64,000 nt of DNA from Loxodes magnus (lineage: Eukaryota; Ciliophora; Karyorelictea; Loxodida; Loxodidae): assembly GCA_946699065.1 (NCBI GenBank), contig CAMPDV010001440.1, forward strand, positions 1 to 64,000, given 5' to 3'. A program made the translations under genes and the position numbers. Below the pieces are notes generated by a model. The model was given only the letters and a program-made list of their open reading frames with translations, was not told the DNA's origin and ran no database searches. Positions 1-14,110 of the stretch are shown piece by piece; the stretch's first letter is position 1; each line of letters opens with the position of its first letter.

Positions 1-100
1 AAAACTAACACTTACACACTTTAACTATTACCTTATAAATGCAACACTTAAAAACTGAAATTACTCTTCTTTTCTTACTTTTCTTCTTCACTTCACTTTT
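1..100 (+). repeat. Representative long monomer, 100 bp (AAAACT start, ACCTTATAAATG type)
   Basis: First complete unit, phased to start at the A run after CACTTTT. It carries AAAACTAACACTTACACAC, then TTTAACTATTACC, then TTATAAATG, the shared core and the pyrimidine tract. The next unit begins at 101, so the length is 100 bp. The ACCTT segment before ATAAATG is what separates long units from the 95-bp medium units. The phase is arbitrary, because no boundary is biologically marked. Confidence 0.95.
64..100 (+). other. Representative pyrimidine-rich tract present in every monomer
   Basis: A 37-base stretch made of C and T except for three isolated A residues. It begins CTCTTCTTTTCTTAC and ends in CACTTCACTTTT. 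It recurs in nearly every monomer and is the main source of the strand asymmetry: the complementary strand reads as GAA/AAG-rich polypurine. Such tracts can in principle form triplex DNA or stable R-loops when the purine strand is the RNA-like strand. That is an inference from composition only. Confidence 0.8.
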
Positions 101-194
101 AAAACTAACACTTACATCTATAACTCTTAACAAAGCAACACTTAAAAACTGAAAATACTCTTCTTTTCTTACATTTCTTCTTCACTTCACTTTT
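101..194 (+). repeat. Representative short monomer, 94 bp (TTAACAAAG type)
   Basis: This unit replaces the TATAAATG segment with TCTATAACTCTTAACAAAG. It is 6 bp shorter than the 100-bp unit before it and keeps the same core and pyrimidine tract. It also has two point variants, GAAAATACTC for GAAATTACTC and TTACATTTC for TTACTTTTC. Sister short units carry CTTATCAAAG or CTCCTATCAAAG, followed by either CAACAC or AAACAC. Confidence 0.95.
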
Positions 195-475
195 AAACCA
201 ACATTTACACTCAATAACTCCTATCAAAGCAACACTTAAAAACTGAAATTACTCTTCTTTTCTTACTTTTTTTCTTCACTTCACCTTTAAACCAACACTA
301 ACACTCTATAACTCTTAACAAAGCAACACTTAAAAACTGAAATTACTCTTCTTTTCTTACTTTTCTTCTTCACTTCACTTCTAAACTAACACTTACATCT
401 ATAACTCCTATCAAAGCAACACTTAAAAACTGAAATTACTCTTCTTTTCTTACTTTTCTTCTTCACTTCACTTTT

Positions 476-570
476 AAAACCAACACTTACACTCTATAAC
501 TCTTATAAATGCAACACTTAAAAACTGAAATTACTCTTCTTTTCTTACTTTTCTTCTTCACTTCACCTTT
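476..570 (+). repeat. Representative medium monomer, 95 bp (CTTATAAATG type)
   Basis: This unit carries ACACTCTATAACTCTTATAAATG, so it has the ATAAATG end of the long class without the ACCTT segment. It looks like an intermediate between the long and short classes, or a 5-bp deletion from a long unit. It ends in CACCTTT instead of CACTTTT, a variant I saw only in about the first 19.6 kb. Confidence 0.93.
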
Positions 571-663
571 AAACCAATACTAACACTCTATAACCCTATC
601 AAAGCAACACTTAAAAACTGAAATTACTCTTCTTTTCTTACTTTTCTTCTTCACTTCACTTTT

Positions 664-767
664 AAACCAACACTTACACACTTTAACTCTTACCTTATAA
701 ATGCAACACTTAAAAACTGAAATTACTCTTCTTTTCTTACTTTTCTTCTTCACTTCACTTCACTTTT
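664..767 (+). repeat. Long monomer with extra CACTT step, 104 bp
   Basis: A 99-bp class unit (AAACC start) whose 3' end reads CACTTCACTTCACTTTT, one CACTT more than usual. The 5-bp step suggests slippage inside the short CACTT run at the end of each monomer. The same expansion recurs near 9,150, 18,770, 56,940, 57,220, 58,610, 59,850, 61,400, 62,865 and 63,065. Units with a further CACTT occur near 26,550, 26,655, 58,110, 58,405, 60,765 and 62,285. Confidence 0.9.
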
Positions 768-1424
768 AAACCAACACTAACACTCTATAACTCCTATCAA
801 AGCAACACTTAAAAACTGAATAAACTTTCTTTTCTTACTTTTCTTCTTCACTTCACTTTTAAAACTAACACTTACACTCTATAACTCTTATAAATGCAAC
901 ACTTAAAAACTGAAATTACTCTTCTTTTCTTACTTTTCTTCTTCACTTCACCTTTAAACCAATACTAACACTCTATAACCCTATCAAAGCAACACTTAAA
1001 AACTGAAATTACTCTTCTTTTCTTACTTTTCTTCTTCACTTCACTTCTAAACTAACACTTACATCTATAACTCTTATCAAAGCAACACTTAAAAACTGAA
1101 ATTACTCTTCTTTTCTTACTTTTCTTCTTCACTTCACTTTTAAAACTAACACTTACACACTTTAACTCTTATAAATGCAACACTTAAAAACTGAAATTAC
1201 TCTTCTTTTCTTACTTTTCTTCTTCACTTCACTTTTAAAACTAACACTTACATCTATAACTCTTAACAAAGCAACACTTAAAAACTGAAATTACTCTTCT
1301 TTTCTTACTTTTCTTCTTCACTTCACTTTTAAACCAACATTTACACTCAATAACTCCTATCAAAGAAACACTTAAAAACTGAAATTACTCTTCTTTTCTT
1401 ACTTTTCTTCTTCACTTCACTTTT

Positions 1425-1523
1425 AAACCAACACTTACACACTTTAACTCTTACCTTATAAATGCAACACTTAAAAACTGAAATTACTCTTCTTTTCTTA
1501 CTTTTCTTCTTCACTTCACTTTT
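1425..1523 (+). repeat. Representative 99-bp monomer (AAACC start), exactly 33 codons
   Basis: The AAACC start gives 99 bp instead of 100. Because 99 is divisible by three, runs of this class keep one minus-strand frame open. Here two such units in a row (from 1425 and 1524) lie inside the minus-strand open frame at 1347-1655. This length coincidence accounts for all the longer open frames in the window and is not evidence of coding. Confidence 0.93.
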
Positions 1524-4500
1524 AAACCAACACTTACACACTTTAACTCTTACCTTATAAATGCAACACTTAAAAACTGAAATTACTCTTCTTTTCTTAC
1601 TTTTCTTCTTCACTTCACTTTTAAAACTAACACTTACATCTATAACTCTTAACAAAGCAACACTTAAAAACTGAAATTACTCTTCTTTTCTTACATTTCT
1701 TCTTCACTTCACTTTTAAACCAACATTTACACTCAATAACTCCTATCAAAGCAACACTTAAAAACTGAAATTACTCTTCTTTTCTTACTTTTCTTCTTCA
1801 CTTCACTTTTAAACCAACACTTACACTCTATAACTCTTATAAATGCAACACTTAAAAACTGAAATTACTCTTCTTTTCTTACTTTTCTTCTTCACTTCAC
1901 CTTTAAACCAATACTAACACTCTATAACTCCTATCAAAGCAACACTTAAAAACTGAAATTACTCTTCTTTTCTTACTTTTCTTCTTCACTTCACTTTTAA
2001 AACCAACACTTACACTCTATAACTCTTATAAATGCAACACTTAAAAACTGAAATTACTCTTCTTTTCTTACTTTTCTTCTTCACTTCACCTTTAAACCAA
2101 TACTAACACTCTATAACCCTATCAAAGCAACACTTAAAAACTGAAATTACTCTTCTTTTCTTACTTTTCTTCTTCACTTCACTTTTAAACCAACACTTAC
2201 ACACTTTAACTCTTACCTTATAAATGCAACACTTAAAAACTGAAATTACTCTTCTTTTCTTACTTTTCTTCTTCACTTCACCTTTAAACCAATACTAACA
2301 CTCTATAACTCCTATCAAAGCAACACTTAAAAACTGAAATTACTCTTCTTTTCTTACTTTTCTTCTTCACTTCACTTTTAAAACCAACACTTACACTCTA
2401 TAACTCTTATAAATGCAACACTTAAAAACTGAAATTACTCTTCTTTTCTTACTTTTCTTCTTCACTTCACCTTTAAACCAATACTAACACTCTATAACCC
2501 TATCAAAGCAACACTTAAAAACTGAAATTACTCTTCTTTTCTTACTTTTCTTCTTCACTTCACTTTTAAAACTAACACTTACACACTTTAACTCTTACCT
2601 TATAAATGCAACACTTAAAAACTGAAATTACTCTTCTTTTCTTACTTTTTTTCTTCACTTCACCTTTAAACCAACACTAACACTCTATAACTCTTAACAA
2701 AGCAACACTTAAAAACTGAAATTACTCTTCTTTTCTTACTTTTCTTCTTCACTTCACTTCTAAACTAACACTTACATCTATAACTCTTATCAAAGCAACA
2801 CTTAAAAACTGAAATTACTCTTCTTTTCTTACTTTTCTTCTTCACTTCACTTTTAAAACTAACACTTACACACTTTAACTCTTATAAATGCAACACTTAA
2901 AAACTGAAATTACTCTTCTTTTCTTACTTTTCTTCTTCACTTCACTTTTAAAACTAACACTTACATCTATAACTCTTAACAAAGCAACACTTAAAAACTG
3001 AAATTACTCTTCTTTTCTTACTTTTCTTCTTCACTTCACTTTTAAACTAACACTTACATCTATAACTCTTATCAAAGCAACACTTAAAAACTGAAATTAC
3101 TCTTCTTTTCTTACTTTTCTTCTTCACTTCACCTTTAAACCAATACTAACACACTTTAACTCTTACCTTATAAATGCAACACTTAAAAACTGAAATTACT
3201 CTTCTTTTCTTACTTTTTTTCTTCACTTCACCTTTAAACCAACACTAACACTCTATAACTCTTAACAAAGCAACACTTAAAAACTGAAATTACTCTTCTT
3301 TTCTTACTTTTCTTCTTCACTTCACTTCTAAACTAACACTTACATCTATAACTCTTATCAAAGCAACACTTAAAAACTGAAATTACTCTTCTTTTCTTAC
3401 TTTTCTTCTTCACTTCACTTTTAAAACTAACACTTACACACTTTAACTCTTATAAATGCAACACTTAAAAACTGAAATTACTCTTCTTTTCTTACTTTTC
3501 TTCTTCACTTCACTTTTAAAACTAACACTTACACACTTTAACTCTTATAAATGCAACACTTAAAAACTGAAATTACTCTTCTTTTCTTACTTTTCTTCTT
3601 CACTTCACTTTTAAACTAACACTTACATCTATAACTCTTATCAAAGCAACACTTAAAAACTGAAATTACTCTTCTTTTCTTGATTTTCTTCTTCACTTCA
3701 CTTTTAAACCAACACTTACACACTTTAACTCTTACCTTATAAATGCAACACTTAAAAACTGAAATTACTCTTCTTTTCTTACTTTTCTTCTTCACTACAC
3801 TTTTAAACCAACACTAACACTCTATAACTCCTATCAAAGAAACACTTAAAAACTGAAATTACTCTTCTTTTCTTACTTTTCTTCTTCACTTCACTTTTAA
3901 ACTAACACTTACACACTTTGACTCTTATCAAAGAAACACTTAAAAACTGAAATTACTCTTCTTTTCTTACTTTTCTTCTTCACTTCACTTCTAAACTAAC
4001 ACTTACATCTATAACTCTTATCAAAGCAACACTTAAAAACTGAAATTACTCTTCTTTTCTTGATTTTCTTCTTCACTTCACTTTTAAACCAACACTTACA
4101 CACTTTAACTCTTACCTTATAAATGCAACACTTAAAAACTGAAATTACTCTTCTTTTCTTACTTTTTTTCTTCACTTCACCTTTAAACCAACACTAACAC
4201 TCTATAACTCTTAACAAAGCAACACTTAAAAACTGAAATTACTCTTCTTTTCTTACTTTTCTTCTTCACTTCACTTCTAAACTAACACTTACATCTATAA
4301 CTCTTATCAAAGCAACACTTAAAAACTGAAATTACTCTTCTTTTCTTACTTTTCTTCTTCACTTCACTTTTAAAACTAACACTTACACACTTTAACTCTT
4401 ATAAATGCAACACTTAAAAACTGAAATTACTCTTCTTTTCTTACTTTTCTTCTTCACTTCACTTTTAAAACTAACACTTACACACTTTAACTCTTATAAA

Positions 4501-7500
4501 TGCAACACTTAAAAACTGAAATTACTCTTCTTTTCTTACTTTTCTTCTTCACTTCACTTTTAAAACTAACACTTACACACTTTAACTCTTATAAATGCAA
4601 CACTTAAAAACTGAAATTACTCTTCTTTTCTTACTTTTCTTCTTCACTTCACTTTTAAACTAACACTTACATCTATAACTCTTATCAAAGCAACACTTAA
4701 AAACTGAAATTACTCTTCTTTTCTTGATTTTCTTCTTCACTTCACTTTTAAACCAACACTTACACACTTTAACTCTTACCTTATAAATGCAACACTTAAA
4801 AACTGAAATTACTCTTCTTTTCTTACTTTTCTTCTTCACTACACTTTTAAACCAACACTAACACTCTATAACTCCTATCAAAGAAACACTTAAAAACTGA
4901 AATTACTCTTCTTTTCTTACTTTTCTTCTTCACTTCACTTTTAAACTAACACTTACACACTTTAACTCTTATAAATGCAACACTTAAAAACTGAAATTAC
5001 TCTTCTTTTCTTACTTTTCTTCTTCACTTCACTTTTAAACCAACACTTACACACTTTAACTCTTACCTTATAAATGCAACACTTAAAAACTGAAATTACT
5101 CTTCTTTTCTTACTTTTCTTCTTCACTTCACTTTTAAAACTAACACTTACACACTATAACTCCTATCAAAGCAACACTTAAAAACTGAAATTACTCTTCT
5201 TTTCTTACTTTTCTTCTTCACTTCACTTTTAAACCAACACTTACACACTTTAACTCTTACCTTATAAATGCAACACTTAAAAACTGAAATTACTCTTCTT
5301 TTCTTACTTTTCTTCTTCACTTCACTTTTAAAACTAACACTTACATCTATAACTCTTAACAAAGAAACACTTAAAAACTGAAATTACTCTTCTTTTCTTA
5401 CTTTTCTTCTTCACTTCACTTTTAAACCAACATTTACACTCAATAACTCCTATCAAAGCAACACTTAAAAACTGAAATTACTCTTCTTTTCTTACTTTTC
5501 TTCTTCACTTCACTTTTAAAACTAACACTTACACACTTTGACTCTTATCAAAGCAACACTTAAAAACTGAAATTACTCTTCTTTTCTTACTTTTCTTCTT
5601 CACTTCACTTTTAAACCAACACTTACACACTTTAACTCTTACCTTATAAATGCAACACTTAAAAACTGAAATTACTCTTCTTTTCTTACTTTTCTTCTTC
5701 ACTTCACTTTTAAAACTAACACTTACACACTATAACTCCTATCAAAGCAACACTTAAAAACTGAAATTACTCTTCTTTTCTTACTTTTCTTCTTCACTTC
5801 ACTTTTAAACCAACACTTACACACTTTAACTCTTACCTTATAAATGCAACACTTAAAAACTGAAATTACTCTTCTTTTCTTACTTTTCTTCTTCACTTCA
5901 CTTTTAAAACTAACACTTACACACTTTAACTATTACCTTATAAATGCAACACTTAAAAACTGAAATTACTCTTCTTTTCTTACTTTTCTTCTTCACTTCA
6001 CTTTTAAAACTAACATTTACATCTATAACTCTTATCAAAGCAACACTTAAAAACTGATATTACTCTTCTTTTCTTACTTTTCTTCTTCACTTCACTTTTA
6101 AACCAACACTTACACACTTTAACTCTTACCTTATAAATGCAACACTTAAAAACTGAAATTACTCTTCTTTTCTTACTTTTCTTCTTCACTTCACTTTTAA
6201 ACCAACACTAACACTCTATAACTCCTATCAAAGAAACACTTAAAAACTGAAATTACTCTTCTTTTCTTACTTTTCTTCTTCACTTCACTTTTAAACTAAC
6301 ACTAACACTCTATAACTCCTATCAAAGCAACACTTAAAAACTGAAATTACTCTTCTTTTCTTACTTTTCTTCTTCACTTCACTTTTAAACCAACATTTAC
6401 ACTCAATAACTCCTATCAAAGCAACACTTAAAAACTGAAATTACTCTTCTTTTCTTACTTTTCTTCTTCACTTCACTTTTAAACCAACACTTACACACTT
6501 TAACTCTTACCTTATAAATGCAACACTTAAAAACTGAAATTACTCTTCTTTTCTTACTTTTCTTCTTCACTTCACTTTTAAAACTAACACTTACACACTT
6601 TAACTCTTACCTTATAAATGCAACACTTAAAAACTGAAATTACTCTTCTTTTCTTACTTTTCTTCTTCACTTCACTTTTAAACCAACACTAACACTCTAT
6701 AACTCCTATCAAAGAAACACTTAAAAACTGAAATTACTCTTCTTTTCTTACTTTTCTTCTTCACTTCACTTTTAAACCAACACTTACACACTTTAACTCT
6801 TACCTTATAAATGCAACACTTAAAAACTGAAATTACTCTTCTTTTCTTACTTTTCTTCTTCACTTCACTTTTAAACCAACACTTACACACTATAACTCCT
6901 ATCAAAGCAACACTTAAAAACTGAAATTACTCTTCTTTTCTTACTTTTCTTCTTCACTTCACTTTTAAACCAACATTTACACTCAATAACTCCTATCAAA
7001 GCAACACTTAAAAACTGAAATTACTCTTCTTTTCTTACTTTTCTTCTTCACTTCACTTTTAAACCAACACTTACACTCTATAACTCTTATAAATGCAACA
7101 CTTAAAAACTGAAATTACTCTTCTTTTCTTACTTTTCTTCTTCACTTCACCTTTAAACCAATACTAACACTCTATAACTCCTATCAAAGCAACACTTAAA
7201 AACTGAAATTACTCTTCTTTTCTTACTTTTCTTCTTCACTTCACTTTTAAAACCAACACTTACACTCTATAACTCTTATAAATGCAACACTTAAAAACTG
7301 AAATTACTCTTCTTTTCTTACTTTTCTTCTTCACTTCACCTTTAAACCAATACTAACACTCTATAACCCTATCAAAGCAACACTTAAAAACTGAAATTAC
7401 TCTTCTTTTCTTACTTTTCTTCTTCACTTCACTTTTAAACCAACACTTACACACTTTAACTCTTACCTTATAAATGCAACACTTAAAAACTGAAATTACT

Positions 7501-8249
7501 CTTCTTTTCTTACTTTTCTTCTTCACTTCACCTTTAAACCAATACTAACACTCTATAACTCCTATCAAAGCAACACTTAAAAACTGAATAAACTTTCTTT
7601 TCTTACTTTTCTTCTTCACTTCACTTTTAAAACTAACACTTACACACTTTAACTCTTACCTTATAAATGCAACACTTAAAAACTGAAATTACTCTTCTTT
7701 TCTTACTTTTTTTCTTCACTTCACCTTTAAACCAACACTAACACTCTATAACTCTTAACAAAGCAACACTTAAAAACTGAAATTACTCTTCTTTTCTTAC
7801 TTTTCTTCTTCACTTCACTTTTAAAACTAACATTTACATCTATAACTCTTATCAAAGCAACACTTAAAAACTGAAATTACTCTTCTTTTCTTACTTTTCT
7901 TCTTCACTTCACTTTTAAAACTAACACTTACACACTTTAACTCTTACCTTATAAATGCAACACTTAAAAACTGAAATTACTCTTCTTTTCTTACTTTTTT
8001 TCTTCACTTCACCTTTAAACCAACACTAACACTCTATAACTCTTAACAAAGCAACACTTAAAAACTGAAATTACTCTTCTTTTCTTACTTTTCTTCTTCA
8101 CTTCACTTCTAAACTAACACTTACATCTATAACTCTTATCAAAGCAACACTTAAAAACTGAAATTACTCTTCTTTTCTTACTTTTCTTCTTCACTTCACT
8201 TTTAAACCAACATTTACACTCAATAACTCCTATCAAAGAAACACTTAAA

Positions 8250-11200
8250 AACTGAAATTACTCTTCTTTTCTTACTTTTCTTCTTCACTTCACTTTTAAA
8301 CCAACACTTACACACTTTAACTCTTACCTTATAAATGCAACACTTAAAAACTGAAATTACTCTTCTTTTCTTACTTTTCTTCTTCACTTCACTTTTAAAC
8401 CAACACTTACACACTTTAACTCTTACCTTATAAATGCAACACTTAAAAACTGAAATTACTCTTCTTTTTTTACTTTTCTTCTTCACTTCACTTTTAAAAC
8501 TAACACTTACATCTATAACTCTTAACAAAGCAACACTTAAAAACTGAAATTACTCTTCTTTTCTTACATTTCTTCTTCACTTCACTTTTAAACCAACATT
8601 TACACTCAATAACTCCTATCAAAGCAACACTTAAAAACTGAAATTACTCTTCTTTTCTTACTTTTCTTCTTCACTTCACTTTTAAACCAACACTTACACT
8701 CTATAACTCTTATAAATGCAACACTTAAAAACTGAAATTACTCTTCTTTTCTTACTTTTCTTCTTCACTTCACCTTTAAACCAATACTAACACTCTATAA
8801 CTCCTATCAAAGCAACACTTAAAAACTGAAATTACTCTTCTTTTCTTACTTTTCTTCTTCACTTCACTTTTAAAACCAACACTTACACTCTATAACTCTT
8901 ATAAATGCAACACTTAAAAACTGAAATTACTCTTCTTTTCTTACTTTTCTTCTTCACTTCACCTTTAAACCAATACTAACACTCTATAACCCTATCAAAG
9001 CAACACTTAAAAACTGAAATTACTCTTCTTTTCTTACTTTTCTTCTTCACTTCACTTTTAAACCAACACTTACACACTTTAACTCTTACCTTATAAATGC
9101 AACACTTAAAAACTGAAATTACTCTTCTTTTCTTACTTTTCTTCTTCACTTCACTTCACTTTTAAACCAATACTAACACTCTATAACTCCTATCAAAGCA
9201 ACACTTAAAAACTGAATATACTTTCTTTTCTTACTTTTCTTCTTCACTTCACTTTTAAAACTAACACTTACACACTTTAACTCTTACCTTATAAATGCAA
9301 CACTTAAAAACTGAAATTACTCTTCTTTTCTTACTTTTTTTCTTCACTTCACCTTTAAACCAACACTAACACTCTATAACTCTTAACAAAGCAACACTTA
9401 AAAACTGAAATTACTCTTCTTTTCTTACTTTTCTTCTTCACTTCACTTCTAAACTAACACTTACATCTATAACTCTTATCAAAGCAACACTTAAAAACTG
9501 AAATTACTCTTCTTTTCTTACTTTTCTTCTTCACTTCACTTTTAAAACTAACACTTACACACTTTAACTCTTATAAATGCAACACTTAAAAACTGAAATT
9601 ACTCTTCTTTTCTTACTTTTCTTCTTCACTTCACTTTTAAAACTAACACTTACATCTATAACTCTTAACAAAGCAACACTTAAAAACTGAAATTACTCTT
9701 CTTTTCTTACTTTTCTTCTTCACTTCACTTTTAAACTAACACTTACATCTATAACTCTTATCAAAGCAACACTTAAAAACTGAAATTACTCTTCTTTTCT
9801 TGATTTTCTTCTTCACTTCACTTTTAATCCAACACTTACACACTTTAACTCTTACCTTATAAATGCAACACTTAAAAACTGAAATTACTCTTCTTTTCTT
9901 ACTTTTTTTCTTCACTTCACCTTTAAACCAACACTAACACTCTATAACTCTTAACAAAGCAACACTTAAAAACTGAAATTACTCTTCTTTTCTTACTTTT
10001 CTTCTTCACTTCACTTCTAAACTAACACTTACATCTATAACTCTTATCAAAGCAACACTTAAAAACTGAAATTACTCTTCTTTTCTTACTTTTCTTCTTC
10101 ACTTCACTTTTAAAACTAACACTTACACACTTTAACTCTTATAAATGCAACACTTAAAAACTGAAATTACTCTTCTTTTCTTACTTTTCTTCTTCACTTC
10201 ACTTTTAAAACTAACACTTACACACTTTAACTCTTATAAATGCAACACTTAAAAACTGAAATTACTCTTCTTTTCTTACTTTTCTTCTTCACTTCACTTT
10301 TAAACTAACACTTACATCTATAACTCTTATCAAAGCAACACTTAAAAACTGAAATTACTCTTCTTTTCTTGATTTTCTTCTTCACTTCACTTTTAAACCA
10401 ACACTTACACACTTTAACTCTTACCTTATAAATGCAACACTTAAAAACTGAAATTACTCTTCTTTTCTTACTTTTCTTCTTCACTACACTTTTAAACCAA
10501 CACTAACACTCTATAACTCCTATCAAAGAAACACTTAAAAACTGAAATTACTCTTCTTTTCTTACTTTTCTTCTTCACTTCACTTTTAAACTAACACTTA
10601 CACACTTTGACTCTTATCAAAGAAACACTTAAAAACTGAAATTACTCTTCTTTTCTTACATTTCTTCTTCACTTCACTTCTAAACCAACACTTACACACT
10701 TTAACTCTTACCTTATAAATGCAACACTTAAAAACTGAAATTACTCTTCTTTTCTTACTTTTCTTCTTCACTTCACTTTTAAAACTAACACTTACACACT
10801 ATAACTCCTATCAAAGCAACACTTAAAAACTGAAATTACTCTTCTTTTCTTACTTTTCTTACTTTTCTTCTTCACTTCACTTTTAAAACTAACACTTACA
10901 CACTTTGACTCTTATCAAAGCAACACTTAAAAACTGAAATTACTCTTCTTTTCTTACTTTTCTTCTTCACTTCACTTTTAAACCAACACTTACACACTTT
11001 AACTCTTACCTTATAAATGCAACACTTAAAAACTGAAATTACTCTTCTTTTCTTACTTTTCTTCTTCACTTCACTTTTAAAACTAACACTTACACACTAT
11101 AACTCCTATCAAAGCAACACTTAAAAACTGAAATTACTCTTCTTTTCTTACTTTTCTTCTTCACTTCACTTTTAAACCAACACTTACACACTTTAACTCT

Positions 11201-12140
11201 TACCTTATAAATGCAACACTTAAAAACTGAAATTACTCTTCTTTTCTTACTTTTCTTCTTCACTTCACTTTTAAAACTAACACTTACATCTATAACTCTT
11301 AACAAAGAAACACTTAAAAACTGAAATTACTCTTCTTTTCTTACTTTTCTTCTTCACTTCACTTTTAAACCAACATTTACACTCAATAACTCCTATCAAA
11401 GCAACACTTAAAAACTGAAATTACTCTTCTTTTCTTACTTTTCTTCTTCACTTCACTTTTAAAACTAACACTTACACACTTTGACTCTTATCAAAGCAAC
11501 ACTTAAAAACTGAAATTACTCTTCTTTTCTTACTTTTCTTCTTCACTTCACTTTTAAACCAACACTTACACACTTTAACTCTTACCTTATAAATGCAACA
11601 CTTAAAAACTGAAATTACTCTTCTTTTCTTACTTTTCTTCTTCACTTCACTTTTAAAACTAACACTTACACACTATAACTCCTATCAAAGCAACACTTAA
11701 AAACTGAAATTACTCTTCTTTTCTTACTTTTCTTCTTCACTTCACTTTTAAACCAACACTTACACACTTTAACTCTTACCTTATAAATGCAACACTTAAA
11801 AACTGAAATTACTCTTCTTTTCTTACTTTTTTTCTTCACTTCACCTTTAAAACTAACACTTACACACTTTAACTATTACCTTATAAATGCAACACTTAAA
11901 AACTGAAATTACTCTTCTTTTCTTACTTTTCTTCTTCACTTCACTTTTAAAACTAACACTTACATCTATAACTCTTATCAAAGCAACACTTAAAAACTGA
12001 TATTACTCTTCTTTTCTTACTTTTCTTCTTCACTTCACTTTTAAACCAACACTTACACACTTTAACTCTTACCTTATAAATGCAACACTTAAAAACTGAA
12101 ATTACTCTTCTTTTCTTACTTTTCTTCTTCACTTCACTTT
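8250..12140. repeat. Copy 1 of ~3.9-kb segment duplicated at 9,620-bp offset
   Basis: Rare markers line up exactly 9,620 bp downstream: CTTCTTTTTTTAC at 8,461 and 18,081; ACTGAATATACTTTC at 9,211 and 18,831; minus-strand open frames at 11,090 and 20,710. The copies differ by scattered substitutions (for example TTACATTTC near 8,570 against TTACTTTTC, and TTTAATCC near 9,826 against TTTAAACC). One same-length unit exchange lies near 10,600-10,630. Homology starts near 8,250 and breaks near 12,140. Confidence 0.88.
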
Positions 12141-12420
12141 TAAAACTAACACTTACACACTTTAACTCTTACCTTATAAATGCAACACTTAAAAACTGAA
12201 ATTACTCTTCTTTTCTTACTTTTCTTCTTCACTTCACTTTTAAACCAACACTAACACTCTATAACTCCTATCAAAGCAACACTTAAAAACTGAAATTACT
12301 CTTCTTTTCTTACTTTTCTTCTTCACTTCACTTTTAAAACCAACACTTACACACTTTAACTATTACCTTATAAATGCAACACTTAAAAACTGAAATTACT
12401 CTTCTTTTCTTACTTTTCTT
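12140..12420. repeat. Rearranged junction between two duplication offsets
   Basis: Left of this stretch the downstream copy lies at +9,620 bp; right of it the copy lies at +9,801 bp. The units here (a long AAAACT unit, an AAACC short unit, then an AAAACC long unit) are not in the same order in the downstream copy at 21,760-22,220. The net 181-bp change is about two monomers, as expected for unequal exchange. All of the sequence is still ordinary monomers. Confidence 0.75.
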
Positions 12421-14110
12421 CTTCACTTCACTTTTAAAACTAACACTTACATCTATAACTCTTATCAAAGCAACACTTAAAAACTGATATTACTCTTCTT
12501 TTCTTACTTTTCTTCTTCACTTCACTTTTAAACCAACACTTACACACTTTAACTCTTACCTTATAAATGCAACACTTAAAAACTGAAATTACTCTTCTTT
12601 TCTTACTTTTCTTCTTCACTTCACTTTTAAACCAACACTAACACTCTATAACTCCTATCAAAGAAACACTTAAAAACTGAAATTACTCTTCTTTTCTTAC
12701 TTTTCTTCTTCACTTCACTTTTAAACCAACATTTACACTCAATAACTCCTATCAAAGCAACACTTAAAAACTGAAATTACTCTTCTTTTCTTACTTTTCT
12801 TCTTCACTTCACTTTTAAACCAACACTTACACACTTTAACTCTTACCTTATAAATGCAACACTTAAAAACTGAAATTACTCTTCTTTTCTTACTTTTCTT
12901 CTTCACTTCACTTTTAAAACTAACACTTACACACTTTAACTCTTACCTTATAAATGCAACACTTAAAAACTGAAATTACTCTTCTTTTCTTACTTTTCTT
13001 CTTCACTTCACTTTTAAACCAACACTAACACTCTATAACTCCTATCAAAGAAACACTTAAAAACTGAAATTACTCTTCTTTTCTTACTTTTCTTCTTCAC
13101 TTCACTTTTAAACCAACACTTACACACTTTAACTCTTACCTTATAAATGCAACACTTAAAAACTGAAATTACTCTTCTTTTCTTACTTTTCTTCTTCACT
13201 TCACTTTTAAACCAACACTAACACTCTTTAACTCCTATCAAAGAAACACTTAAAAACTGAAATTACTCTTCTTTTCTTACTTTTCTTCTTCACTTCACTT
13301 TTAAACTAACACTTACACACTTTAACTCTTATAAATGCAACACTTAAAAACTGAAATTACTCTTCTTTTCTTACTTTTCTTCTTCACTTCACTTTTAAAA
13401 CTAACACTTGCACACTATAACTCCTATCAAAGAAACACTTAAAAACTGAAATTACTCTTCTTTTCTTACTTTTCTTCTTCACTTCACTTTTAAACTAACA
13501 CTTACATCTATAACTCTTATCAAAGCAACACTTTAAAACTGATATTACTCTTCTTTTCTTACTTTTCTTCTTCACTTCACTTTTAAACCAACACTTACAC
13601 ACTTTAACTCTTACCTTATAAATGCAACACTTAAAAACTGAAATTACTCTTCTTTTCTTACTTTTCTTCTTCACTTCACTTTTAAAACTAACACTTACAC
13701 ACTATAACTCCTATCAAAGCAACACTTAAAAACTGAAATTACTCTTCTTTTCTTACTTTTCTTCTTCACTTCACTTTTAAACCAACACTTACACACTTTA
13801 ACTCTTACCTTATAAATGCAACACTTAAAAACTGAAATTACTCTTCTTTTCTTACTTTTCTTCTTCACTTCACTTTTAAAACTAACACTTACATCTATAA
13901 CTCTTAACAAAGAAACACTTAAAAACTGAAATTACTCTTCTTTTCTTACTTTTCTTCTTCACTTCACTTTTAAACCAACATTTACACTCAATAACTCCTA
14001 TCAAAGCAACACTTAAAAAATGAAATTACTCTTCTTTTCTTACTTTTCTTCTTCACTTCACTTTTAAACCAACACACACACTCTATAACTCCTATCAAAG
14101 AAACACTTAA
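12420..14110. repeat. Copy 1 of ~1.7-kb segment duplicated at 9,801-bp offset
   Basis: Shared markers at +9,801 bp are: CTGATATT near 12,484 and 22,285; the first CTTGCACAC unit near 13,408 and 23,209; ACTTTAAAACTGATATT near 13,530 and 23,331; the six-A variant ACTTAAAAAATGAAA near 14,015 and 23,816; and a unit with ACACACACACTCTATAAC near 14,072. It is the continuation of the 8.25-12.14 kb duplication beyond the junction. Confidence 0.86.

Larger units (their letters stand above)
1..8250. repeat. Array region A: irregular mix rich in CACCTTTAAA-type units
   Basis: Long, medium and short units alternate without a simple period. Diagnostic local variants are CACCTTTAAACC, CCAATACTAAC, CTATAACCCTATC, CACTTCTAAACTAAC and TCTTGATTTTC. 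Internal relationships show repeated segmental copying: 1.33-2.27 kb matches 8.20-9.14 kb at offset 6,873 bp, the unit with GAATAAACTTTC near 816 recurs near 7,584, and about 5.0-6.2 kb matches 10.95-12.14 kb at offset 5,943 bp. No gene or unique sequence is present. Confidence 0.85.

Noticed and set aside
33..40. TTATAAAT as a TATA-box promoter in each long or medium unit
   Set aside because: The sequence is AT-rich and the word recurs hundreds of times with no gene, initiator or start-site context. I cannot support promoter function from sequence.
39..152. Plus-strand ATG micro-ORF (37 codons, Leu/Phe-rich, begins MQHLKTEITLLF) and its copies starting at most ATAAATG units
   Set aside because: The hydrophobic run is simply the translation of the CTT/TTC tract. 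Its end depends on which monomer class follows, no longer ORF exists, and there is no upstream signal. It is a property of the repeat.
819..824. AATAAA as a polyadenylation signal (also 7,587-7,592)
   Set aside because: It is a rare point variant of the monomer core with no transcript context.
1347..1655. Minus-strand open frame of 102 codons, and about fifty similar frames of 61-121 codons up to 56,458
   Set aside because: They start only at TTG or GTG. ATG on this strand is followed at once by TAA (ATGTAAGTG) or soon by a stop. They end whenever a unit that is not 99 bp long shifts the frame, and they show no conservation apart from the DNA repeat itself.
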